DNA from: Hymenobacter guriensis
GTDB lineage: Bacteria; Bacteroidota; Bacteroidia; Cytophagales; Hymenobacteraceae
Length of the DNA stretch: 64,000 nt
Reading direction: 5' to 3'
Assembly: GCF_015773195.1 (NCBI RefSeq)
Contig: NZ_JADWYK010000010.1
Span: 62,001 to 126,000, forward strand
A program made the position numbers and the translations under genes. Position 1 is the first letter of the stretch; every line of letters starts with the position of its first letter. Below are positions 8,584-16,862 of the stretch, one piece after another. Under the pieces are notes generated by a model, which saw only the letters and a program-made list of their open reading frames with translations, searched no databases and was not told where the DNA came from.

Positions 8584-8934
8584 ATGCTGTGCACACTCAC
8601 TGCGTGTATCGCCGCGGCCACACATAGTTCCGCCCCGCCGCCATCAACTTGCCATGTATTGCTCGCGAAGGGCCTGAGCGTCTACACCGCAGCAGCTAGT
8701 ACGCCCGACTACGCTGCCCTACAGGACTTCGCCCGGGAGGTGGGCACGCCTTACGCCTACCGACGAGCAGGGCAGGTGGATAGCTCGACCTTTACTAACC
8801 CGGCGCTGGCCAGCCTGCTGAGGACGCCAGCTGGACACTTCAGCACCCTATGCACAGATTACAGCTCTGTAGACCATAACCAAATGCTCTGGGTCAAGCA
8901 AGGATCCAACACCGCGTTAAGCTTGGCTAGCTAG
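8584..8934 (+). CDS. Doubtful small hypothetical protein, possible lipoprotein
   Basis: 116 residues starting MLCTLTACIAAATHS. The Cys at position 8 after LTA resembles a lipobox, but the signal is unusually short. Nothing else is recognisable. It sits alone between transposon debris and the leftward gene at 9167, and could be the remains of a larger gene. The 259 bases before it (8325-8583) hold nothing I can identify. Confidence is low because the composition is not strongly coding. Confidence 0.3.
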   Translation: MLCTLTACIAAATHSSAPPPSTCHVLLAKGLSVYTAAASTPDYAALQDFAREVGTPYAYRRAGQVDSSTFTNPALASLLRTPAGHFSTLCTDYSSVDHNQMLWVKQGSNTALSLAS

Positions 8935-9166
8935 TTCGCGGACTTGAAGCGATCACTCTCACCGGCCCAGCCCTGCAGCAAGACAGCATGAAGGTATCCG
9001 ATGCTTGCAATCTACCGACAGGGTCCTACTTTAACCTGCGTTAGACCTTTTGCATGAGGTAGAACGCATAAAGTGGTGGTAATCTAAAAAACGCAGGACT
9101 ATACTGAATTTACCCATAGCTCACAAGAAAAAGGCCTGTGTTGATGCGGGAAGGTAGGAGACGCCC

Positions 9167-11044
9167 TTATCGTACTATGTTGAACCGACCTATATACTCC
9201 CGTGACATCTGCCCCGGCGTTATGTTTTCGAGCCAAAAAGTATAAGGCCCAGCTGGCAAGTTTGGAATCCAATCGTTTTTATAGTCCCGGTTATCATAGG
9301 TAATGCCATTGCCGAATTGAAATGGAATTGTCAGGCGCCACTTACCGTCCCTGAGGTTATTGAAAACCAATTTGTCGTCGATGCCATCGCCGTTAGGTGT
9401 AATAATAGATGCGTCCAATGACACGTCTTCGTATTCAGTTTCCACCCAGACCTGGTTGCCCACGGCTGAAAGTTCGCTCATTGCGCGTGGTGATAATCGC
9501 ATAGTAATGCCAGCCTTCTTATCTTCAGTTGAAACTGGGCCAATGATGTAAACACGCACCATGCCTCCGTTAGCAACATTGCGCACATACAAAATTGATC
9601 CACTTGGTGCTGTTGCATGGCGTCCGCTGTATATTTCTGGCGGGGTAGGTTCATCCACTAAGGCCGCCAGTTCAAGAGGCGGTAATCCCACCAGGCCTGT
9701 CCCATTCATACCCGAAGGCAGAGGGCTTCCTGGCCTATTGCTGGCGGGCACCGATAACCCGTTGTTTCCGCCTTGTGGCTGCGGGCGTTGTATAGCTCCT
9801 TGCTGTGAGGCAATAGTTTCTGCAATCTGTTTAGTTAACGCAGCATCGGTGCCCGTGTAGGTAAGCACGATGGCTGGGAAAATAGTGGCTTTGTTGGCGG
9901 CAGCGCTCATCCCCCAGCTTACAACCCATTTGTCATGGAACAGACCCATCGCGTTCATACCCGGCACCTTTGCAACGGCGCGCATAAGTGTCGATTGGTC
10001 TGATGCCATGGGTATTGATGTGCCAAATTGTGGTGGGTTATTGGGGTCTGAACCTATACCCACGAAGGAAGCATTGCGATTGAGGCGCGAGGGGTCAAAC
10101 TGAAGTTTGCCGTCTGGGTCCCTAAAATATGCATTCTTTAATGAGGCACACGACGGATCGCTGGGCGACATACAGTAGGGATCGCCCGTCGCTGGCGAAG
10201 TATCCAATGGTTGATTCGTATAATTCAAATAGGCGTCCTGCACCAATACCATCCCCCCACCTTTTATAAAGCCATCGCGTATGTCGTCGGCATCACCGCC
10301 ACTTGCTGCGATGGCAAAGCCCCCAATGGAGCCGGCTAAAACTGCTTTCTTGGTAGCATCAACAGGCATTGCGCCTACACCTTGCATGCTGTTGCTGGTT
10401 AGGCCCGCAATAATACCCGCGCGCAAAGCGAGTTCCGCGTTGCCACCAGTTGCTTTGTAAGTCTGCCACGATGCATAAGCGGCTGCTCCGGCAGGCCCGC
10501 CGTACGCACTTGCAGCTGTAGCCCCTGCCGTGTTCAACCAACCGCTTTGCTGCGTAGCTAGAAAAGCAGCCTCCTCCTGTTTCGTTAGTGGATCGAGGGC
10601 AACATGAAACATGGCGTCCAAAATTTTACCCTCACGAAGTCTATTTTCTGCATCACTCAGGGTTTCAACAGTGCCGCTAACGTTGCGCTCCACGTACATG
10701 CCCACTGCTTCCCCCAAGTCGATTGTATGGTGCCCCACCCTGCCAGTCTCAGCAACTATGTCCTTGCCCGCTTTGCCTGCAGTTCTGGTTGCGTCTTGAA
10801 GCCCATTTTCAACCGTTCTAGTTGCGACGGCTGCGGCTTGACCTGTTGCTCTTCCTACTTGGTTGATGGCAACGCCAGCTGTGTTTTTGACGTCACGCAC
10901 CCCTTTCTCTACAGTTTTACCTATATTCTTTCCCCCTCTCTTAAGCTCTCTAACGACATTGTTAACAAACTGCGCTTGCACCGGGCAGCTGTTTATAATA
11001 ACTAACCCGATCAAAGGAATAGTAATTCGCCAGTGGTTTTTCAT
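9167..11044 (-). CDS. Large secreted protein with CHU_C-like C-terminal domain
   Basis: 625 residues. A signal peptide is present (PLIGLVIINSCPVQAQ, cleavage near residue 25). Residues 30-135 are a repetitive helical region with Val/Asn/Thr/Lys periodicity (VEKGVRDVKNTAG, VATRTVENGLQDATRTAG), apolipoprotein- or LEA-like. Residues 165-255 are Ala/Gly-rich (AGATAASAYGGPAGAAAYASW), reminiscent of the hydrophobic segment before toxin domains of polymorphic exoproteins. A unique middle of unknown fold follows. The C-terminal 85 residues start with ITPNGDGIDDKLVFNNL, the hallmark of CHU_C / gliding-motility-associated (T9SS type B) terminal domains. I infer export by type IX secretion. It is monocistronic, with a 5' region of over 1 kb without intact genes. 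Confidence 0.75.
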   Translation of the reverse strand: MKNHWRITIPLIGLVIINSCPVQAQFVNNVVRELKRGGKNIGKTVEKGVRDVKNTAGVAINQVGRATGQAAAVATRTVENGLQDATRTAGKAGKDIVAETGRVGHHTIDLGEAVGMYVERNVSGTVETLSDAENRLREGKILDAMFHVALDPLTKQEEAAFLATQQSGWLNTAGATAASAYGGPAGAAAYASWQTYKATGGNAELALRAGIIAGLTSNSMQGVGAMPVDATKKAVLAGSIGGFAIAASGGDADDIRDGFIKGGGMVLVQDAYLNYTNQPLDTSPATGDPYCMSPSDPSCASLKNAYFRDPDGKLQFDPSRLNRNASFVGIGSDPNNPPQFGTSIPMASDQSTLMRAVAKVPGMNAMGLFHDKWVVSWGMSAAANKATIFPAIVLTYTGTDAALTKQIAETIASQQGAIQRPQPQGGNNGLSVPASNRPGSPLPSGMNGTGLVGLPPLELAALVDEPTPPEIYSGRHATAPSGSILYVRNVANGGMVRVYIIGPVSTEDKKAGITMRLSPRAMSELSAVGNQVWVETEYEDVSLDASIITPNGDGIDDKLVFNNLRDGKWRLTIPFQFGNGITYDNRDYKNDWIPNLPAGPYTFWLENITPGQMSREYIGRFNIVR

Positions 11045-11932
11045 AGTGGAATTAGCATGATATTACATACTGAAAGCCGCTCAAAATGAGTTATAAATCC
11101 AAATTAAGCAATGACTTTGTACATAAATATTAGCACTTTGCTCTGTTGATTAATCCTGAATCAATAGCTAGAGCGTGTTATGAACTTTCCAGCCAATGAA
11201 GGCACATTCTTCGCCTGTTTTTGCAGCTATGGAATGATTCAACAGGCCAACCTGTCGGCGAAAGTGCCACAGCGGGTTTCCTTTGGCGTTAGCCGTTTGG
11301 CCGATGCCGCAATTTTTCCTTTAAGTGCATAACACGCTCTAGGTGGATGGAGGCGTGTAGAAACCTGTATGCTCGCACGGGGAAGCGGTCGTTTCAGACG
11401 TTCTGAGCACCACTACTGGAACCGGTTGCGGCTCGGTAGCGACTTGGCGCCGAACGGAGGCGCGCGCGCCCGCGCGAGTAGCCTGCCTAAATTGGATTTT
11501 AGACGTACTAGCCAGAGGTAATCACGGCAAGTTCCAGCTAATTTTCGTCCCTTATCATAATTGAAGGTACAGGACTGGCCTTGGAATATGTGCAGTTTAT
11601 CACCACATGGGCGCTAACCTGAATTTGTAGGACTTAGGCAGGAAAGATATCATCGTTCTTCAGCTGACAGAGCAGATACAGTAATACCCCCTTACTGGTC
11701 AGCGACAGGATGGCATGTAAACGACTTAATTCGTATAATATGTGCAGCTCATTGAACCCGTAATGCTCTCCTACTTTCCGATCCCATGCCCAGCTAGGGT
11801 AGGTGCACTCCTAGGTTAATTCATCCGAGTCAAAGACCTGGCGAAAGTCGTCGCTGCCAGGGTATACACAGTAGCCGGAATATGGTAATACACGGCTGTT
11901 CCCGCCAGCAAGTCGGCTGCTGACACCTTATC
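11045..11932. other. Non-coding stretch with a MITE-like element
   Basis: About 890 bases without a convincing gene between the secreted protein and a pseudogene remnant. It contains the inverted-repeat element at 11168-11342 and a short GC-rich alternating run near 11458-11477. The sequence looks like decayed DNA; no promoter or RNA could be assigned. Confidence 0.5.
11168..11342. mobile_element. 175-bp MITE-like element
   Basis: Perfect 15-bp terminal inverted repeats, CTAGAGCGTGTTATG at the left and CATAACACGCTCTAG at the right, bound a 175-bp segment with no reading frame. The outer TA on each side may be a 2-bp target duplication. Size, ends and lack of coding capacity fit a miniature element mobilised in trans, but only one copy is present here. 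Confidence 0.55.
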
Positions 11933-12139
11933 TCACTCAACCTGGTCGTAGTCGATTTCCTCCCCTACGAACGTTGTCGGCTCGAATAACTGCAATAGCA
12001 ACGCGACTACCGCTGCTGGATCTCCTTTGGAGAGCACATACCGCAAGCCCTCGTAGGTTTTGTTAAATCCTTCGGAGATCACGGCAACCGACTGGTAGGT
12101 AAAAGAGGCGGGGGCGCCGCCAAGGAGGAAAACTTCAGT
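11933..12139 (-). pseudogene. Remnant of an unknown gene
   Basis: A minus-strand frame of about 68 codons reads protein-like sequence (FLLGGAPASFTYQSVAVISE, then YEGLRYVLSKGDPAAVVALL) and ends at TGA 11935-11933, but has no ATG and is preceded in frame by a stop at about 12145. It is probably the 3' end of a gene whose 5' part has gone. No family is recognised. Its downstream neighbours are decayed DNA, consistent with a deletion scar. Confidence 0.35.
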
Positions 12140-12169
12140 AGATCAGCGAGCCAACACTGCTTCAGAATA

Positions 12170-15100
12170 TCAGGGCTTTACATCTACTGTATTATTCCCC
12201 AGTTCTAGGTCAATGAGCAACATGCGTGGGTCGATGCCGGCCAGGACCGGCTTGCGCGGCACCGTCACAGTGATTCGTTGCGGGCCGGATTGGAGGTGAT
12301 GCTTCCGCACATAAATCGGCGAGCTCAGCCGGTCGTGGCCTTCCTTGGCAGCAGCATATACTCCCACTTCGACCCAGTCGTTGGTCGGTACCTCGGTTTC
12401 GACGCCCGCATGGTCGTACACCCGCTTGCGGGCCTGCACGTCGAGTGTTACCCGCCAAGTGCCTGCGCCGGCAGGGGTGGCTACAACCCGCTCCGTCTTC
12501 AGGTTCCAGTAGGTATTCACTTCGAACAGGTCGTGGAGCAAGTACTGCAGCGAGTCGGGCGTCGCGGCCTGCAACTCTCGGTACAAATCGTGCGTCGTCG
12601 CCGGGGGCGCTCCAGCCGAATTGTGCTGCGCAATCAGGCGCCGTAAAGCCCCGTTCACCCGGTCCGTACCGATGTACTCGCTCAGGGCGTAGAACGCAAA
12701 GGGTCCCCGACGGTATGCCAGGTACGGGTCGAGCGCCTGCAGCAAGGATTCGCCGCGACGAATCGGTTGGAACGGGTAAGGCTGCCGCATGAACGCCAGC
12801 AACTGCCGCAGCTGGTCCGTTCCGCGCGAGGCTCGCACTACCTGCAGGGCGCTGTACCAAGCAAAACTCTCACTCAGCAAGGGCGCGCCCTCGGCAAAGG
12901 CGTAGCAGGGCTGAAACTGGTGGCCCATCTCGTGGGCCATCACCGCGTAGGGCTGGTCTAGGTCCCGCTCTTCGTCCTGCGGCTTCCAGAAGGGAAAACC
13001 CTGCCCGTGCCAAATCATGCCGGCCTCGGCATGCAGCGATGAGCCGGGACGCTCGGGGTGCTCGATGATACTCAGGTGTCGATACGGGTAGGCCCCGAAC
13101 TGCCGGCTGTTGTAGTCCAGCGATGCCTGCACGCTGCGCAGGGTGCGGGCCAGGTGCGCAGTGTGTGCCGGGTGGTGAAAGATGCGGATGGCTACGTCGT
13201 GCCACTGGCCTTTGTACACCGCGTATTGGGCGGAGAAGAAGGCCCACTCGCCCCCAATGGGGGCCGAAGTTACGTAGTGGAAATAGCGGCGTTTCCCCTG
13301 GGTCCAGGTCCGGCGCAGGGCTCCCGGCGCCACTGCTACCTGATCCGCGTCCGTCCCCACGACGGCTTCGAAGGCGGTCCCGCCGCCACTCGCCGCGGAC
13401 TCGCCGCTTTCCGGGTCGTCGAGCGATGGAACGACCGGGCGCGGCGCGAGTCCATACGCCCGCCGGTCGGCCGCGCCCACCAATTCCCGACTCGGCTGAT
13501 AGCCGACCATGGGAAACCAGGCCGCACTAGTGAAGGCGCTGCCATTGGCTACCACCGAGGAAATAATGCCCCGGTTGGTAAACCCCTGCGGCGCGGCTCT
13601 CATTTCGAAGTCGAGTTGCAGCGTGTCGCCGGGCGGCAGCGGGCGCGCCAACGTGTACAGTCGGTAACCGTACGCGTCGTCGCGGACGGCCAGCGTGGCC
13701 TGGCGGTCGAAGCGCAGCGCCCGGGTGTCCACGCCGGTCGTGCCCGTGGCCACGTGGATGGAGTCGATAGGATAGGTGCTACTGTTCACCAAGCGGTAGG
13801 AGCCGCGCACTTCCACTGCTAGCCGTGCCGGATAGATTTCCACGCGCAAGGTGGTGGCCACTAGCCGCGGTTGCGGGCGGTGCTCGTAGCGGCGGTAGCG
13901 TCGCTCGTACTCGGCGCGCCGGGCCGTGGTTTCAGTAGCAGAACGGTACGGGTTCAGCACGTTCGTGTTGTAGAAGATGAAGCCCCCAATCGCCAGCACG
14001 AGCCCCACGGCTGCGGCCGCCACCCATGAGGTGGAATGCGTGAGCCGTCGGCGCGCCATCTGCATGCGCGCGACGAGGCCGGCTTCCCGGCTGCGTACCC
14101 AGAGCAGCCGCGCCCCCACGGCGAGCAGTAACGCCCACGCGGTCCAGTAGAGCTTGAACCACAGCCATGGACCCAGCGACGCCCCAAAGCCTTGCATAGG
14201 GGTGTAGGACCAGTTCGGGCCAGCCCCGTAGACGAGTAGGTGGTGCTCAATGTCCAGCATCGTGGCCAGCACGGCAATGAACGCGTAGGCCAGCATCGTC
14301 ACCAGGTGTCCGAGGTACTTCTGGTGCACCAGCACGTGTACCACCAAGGCGAGCAGGGCAAAGAGCAGGTATTCGGGCAACTGCAGCCCAAACAGCACTT
14401 TCACGTATAACCCGGGCTCAAAGTCCTGATAACCCAGCACCAGCTGGGCCACCATGCCGGCCGCCATCTGAAGCGCCGTGAAGACGACGAGCATCAGGCC
14501 GAGCCCCGCGAACTTGCCCAGCAGCGGGGCCCAATCCGACCCGGGCAAGGTGTCGGTCAGCTCGCCCAGCCGGGCGTCGCGCTCCCGCCAGATCAGCTCG
14601 CCGGCGAAAAATATGAGGAGCAGCGGGACAATCACCCACCGGCTCAGCTCGGCCGACAGCGGGGCGGTTAGTTCGCTCAGCACACGGGTGGTCGTGGGGG
14701 CCAGCGGGGTACCCATGGCTTCCATTTGGTCGACCACAATGGCTACCGTCAGCATCGGCACGACCAGCAGCAGCGCCAGGCCGGCCCCGCTCGTGGCCAT
14801 CGTGCGGAAAGAGGTGCCGGCGATAGCTAGCGCCTGCCGCGCATGGAAGGCGAGACCAAACGTGCGGGCAAACAGCGGAATGACGATGGGCTCGTCCCGC
14901 AGCACGTCGCTGTCCACTTCCGCTGGAGCGGGCGCCGGGCGCCGGCGCAGCGGGCGCCACCACCACATGCGCTCCTGGCGATGGGCAAAGCCGAAGCGCA
15001 GATAGCTGAGGGCGAGGGTTATCAGGCCGACTCCCAGCCAGAGCAGACGGTTCAGGAGGACATTGCCCTCTAGGGCCAGCAGGCGATATTTCCGCTCGGT

Positions 15101-15778
15101 CGTCGTCCATAGATGCGCCAAATCTTCTACGACGAAGTTGATGCCGACTGGGTCCAGCAGCATCCCCAGCCGCTCCAGGAACACGAAGCGCACGAAGGTG
15201 GAAACGAACCAGCCCATGAAGACGAGCAAGAGGCTGCCCAGATAGGCGGCCATCGGCCGGCCGCTGCGCAGCGCCAGCGCGAACTGTAGGGCCGTGCCAA
15301 CGAAGGCGTTCGGCAGCGCGATGAAGGCATAGGCCGTCAGGTAGGCCGCCGGCCGGAAAGGTGCCACGGCGGCGGCATTCATGTCGGGCGAATAGACCGC
15401 TAGCAGGACGCCCGCTGGCACGGCGAGCAACACCAGCGAATTGAGTAACAGCGCAGCCAGAAATCGTCCTCCAAGGTAGTCAGCTTTGCGAATGGGGGCG
15501 GTATAGGTCAGCGGATACATGCCGGTGGCCACGTCCCGCGCCCCCGCTTCGCCGGCGATGACCGGGGCCAGCACCAGCCAAAATAAGGTCCCGATGACCG
15601 TGGTCGTCGCGATGGCAAACGGCGAATTGACAAAAAAGTCTTCGTAGAGCGCGTCGGCCAGGGCGGAGTCCCGCGTCGTCAGGAAATTGAAGGCAAGCAG
15701 GATACCGAAGGCCAACCAGGGCCAGGGACGGCGTACTTGGTAGGCCAATTCGAAGCAAAGAATGGTCCGGAACTTCAT
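12170..15778 (-). CDS. ABC-2-type permease fused to M1-family aminopeptidase
   Basis: 1,202 residues. The N-terminal half (about 1-600) has two sets of membrane segments typical of ABC-2 permeases. A short linker and TM anchor (about 590-612, AAAVGLVLAIGGFIFY) are followed by an extracytoplasmic M1 peptidase. The zinc motif HEMGH is at about residue 949, and SESFAWYSALQ provides the downstream Glu. Such fusions occur in Bacteroidota next to an ABC ATPase. Compared with its paralogue at 16863-20477, the peptidase has three residues fewer between HExxH and the Glu and replaces HQWWGNQ by HQFQPCY, so zinc binding or activity may be altered. It is the last gene of the leftward operon 21.4-12.2 kb. 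Confidence 0.85.
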   Translation of the reverse strand: MKFRTILCFELAYQVRRPWPWLAFGILLAFNFLTTRDSALADALYEDFFVNSPFAIATTTVIGTLFWLVLAPVIAGEAGARDVATGMYPLTYTAPIRKADYLGGRFLAALLLNSLVLLAVPAGVLLAVYSPDMNAAAVAPFRPAAYLTAYAFIALPNAFVGTALQFALALRSGRPMAAYLGSLLLVFMGWFVSTFVRFVFLERLGMLLDPVGINFVVEDLAHLWTTTERKYRLLALEGNVLLNRLLWLGVGLITLALSYLRFGFAHRQERMWWWRPLRRRPAPAPAEVDSDVLRDEPIVIPLFARTFGLAFHARQALAIAGTSFRTMATSGAGLALLLVVPMLTVAIVVDQMEAMGTPLAPTTTRVLSELTAPLSAELSRWVIVPLLLIFFAGELIWRERDARLGELTDTLPGSDWAPLLGKFAGLGLMLVVFTALQMAAGMVAQLVLGYQDFEPGLYVKVLFGLQLPEYLLFALLALVVHVLVHQKYLGHLVTMLAYAFIAVLATMLDIEHHLLVYGAGPNWSYTPMQGFGASLGPWLWFKLYWTAWALLLAVGARLLWVRSREAGLVARMQMARRRLTHSTSWVAAAAVGLVLAIGGFIFYNTNVLNPYRSATETTARRAEYERRYRRYEHRPQPRLVATTLRVEIYPARLAVEVRGSYRLVNSSTYPIDSIHVATGTTGVDTRALRFDRQATLAVRDDAYGYRLYTLARPLPPGDTLQLDFEMRAAPQGFTNRGIISSVVANGSAFTSAAWFPMVGYQPSRELVGAADRRAYGLAPRPVVPSLDDPESGESAASGGGTAFEAVVGTDADQVAVAPGALRRTWTQGKRRYFHYVTSAPIGGEWAFFSAQYAVYKGQWHDVAIRIFHHPAHTAHLARTLRSVQASLDYNSRQFGAYPYRHLSIIEHPERPGSSLHAEAGMIWHGQGFPFWKPQDEERDLDQPYAVMAHEMGHQFQPCYAFAEGAPLLSESFAWYSALQVVRASRGTDQLRQLLAFMRQPYPFQPIRRGESLLQALDPYLAYRRGPFAFYALSEYIGTDRVNGALRRLIAQHNSAGAPPATTHDLYRELQAATPDSLQYLLHDLFEVNTYWNLKTERVVATPAGAGTWRVTLDVQARKRVYDHAGVETEVPTNDWVEVGVYAAAKEGHDRLSSPIYVRKHHLQSGPQRITVTVPRKPVLAGIDPRMLLIDLELGNNTVDVKP

Positions 15779-15913
15779 GCCTGTAGTGGTTTACGTGGTT
15801 GCTGCCCTGTTTGCATTATTGCTACCCTAGGCACTTGGTATGCTTGGCATGTCTTCGTCTTCCACGATAGGGGTTGAGAGAATGACCAGGCTGGGCTCGC
15901 AATGCGGCGACTC

Positions 15914-16846
15914 TTATTTTTCGCACTGTACCACCACGTTCATCCCCATGCCCATGGGGGGCAGTTTTCGCCAATTCCCCTGGCTCGTGTCTTTGTGGTA
16001 GATAGCGTGGAAGCCAGGCAATGCACCGGGAATAGTCAGGGATAAGCTTTCTTCCTTGGGCAGGCAGTCTATCCATTCCAACGCAAGCACGAAGTCCTGC
16101 TCGACATACAGGTTGTAGGGCGCCAGGTCGACCGCAATCCAGCCCTGTTGCTTGTTTTGCACCGTGACGTAGATGTCTCGGGGGGAGACGTTCTCGAAAG
16201 GCACACCCGCGTTGACCGAGTACACGTTGACCCGGAATTTAACCATCTCATACGGATTGCTCGATAAACAGAAATTCAACTGCTGAAGGAAAGCAAGCCG
16301 GCGGCCGCTGTTCATCCGGATACCCATTTCATTGCCGAAATTCTCCTGAAGGGGCAACTGAGAAAGAGCGAAATCATGGTGAATCATGGCCCTTTGGCCG
16401 GCATGGCCCCCCAGGTTCTTCGTCTTCCACTTAGTGGCTTTTATGTTTACCTCCGCCAATTGCACCGCTTGGGGCACCAGGGCGATGCGAACGGCCTTTT
16501 GGGCAGCCATCGCGGTCAGTAGTTCCCCTACCTTCAACTCTTGGGGCTGGTAGCCCAGCGCGGAGCACCGCACCGTTTTGCTTTGCAGTGAAGCAGGAAC
16601 CCTAAACGAAAACTTCCCGGCTTCGCTGCTGACAGTACCGGGTACTTCCCCAACAATACCAATACTGGCATAAGCAATGGCTTGCCCGGTACGCTGGTCT
16701 ACTACCTCCCCGGCAATGATGTGAGTTTCGGGAGCCTGCCGGAGAACAGAAGCCGCAGGGGAAAGCATTGGAATGCACAGCCCAAACAGCAGGCAAACCG
16801 AGCGTAGTGCACGTCTAAAACGGTTCTTAACAGTAAATTCCTTCAT
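15914..16846 (-). CDS. Carboxypeptidase-regulatory-like domain protein
   Basis: 310 residues with a signal peptide (about residues 12-32). Residues 42-120 form a CarboxypepD_reg-like beta-sandwich: IIAGEVVDQRTGQAIAYASIGIVGEVPGTVSSEAGKFSF, ALGYQPQEL. The C-terminal 180 residues are a further beta-rich domain of unknown function (KTKNLGGHAG, FGNEMGIRM, VNAGVPFENVSPRDIYVTV). Similar proteins occur as periplasmic or surface partners of Bacteroidota transporters. It lies 16 bases after one permease/peptidase fusion and 135 bases before the other, in the same operon. Confidence 0.8.
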   Translation of the reverse strand: MKEFTVKNRFRRALRSVCLLFGLCIPMLSPAASVLRQAPETHIIAGEVVDQRTGQAIAYASIGIVGEVPGTVSSEAGKFSFRVPASLQSKTVRCSALGYQPQELKVGELLTAMAAQKAVRIALVPQAVQLAEVNIKATKWKTKNLGGHAGQRAMIHHDFALSQLPLQENFGNEMGIRMNSGRRLAFLQQLNFCLSSNPYEMVKFRVNVYSVNAGVPFENVSPRDIYVTVQNKQQGWIAVDLAPYNLYVEQDFVLALEWIDCLPKEESLSLTIPGALPGFHAIYHKDTSQGNWRKLPPMGMGMNVVVQCEK

Positions 16847-16862
16847 AAACGTTTTCGGTGGC

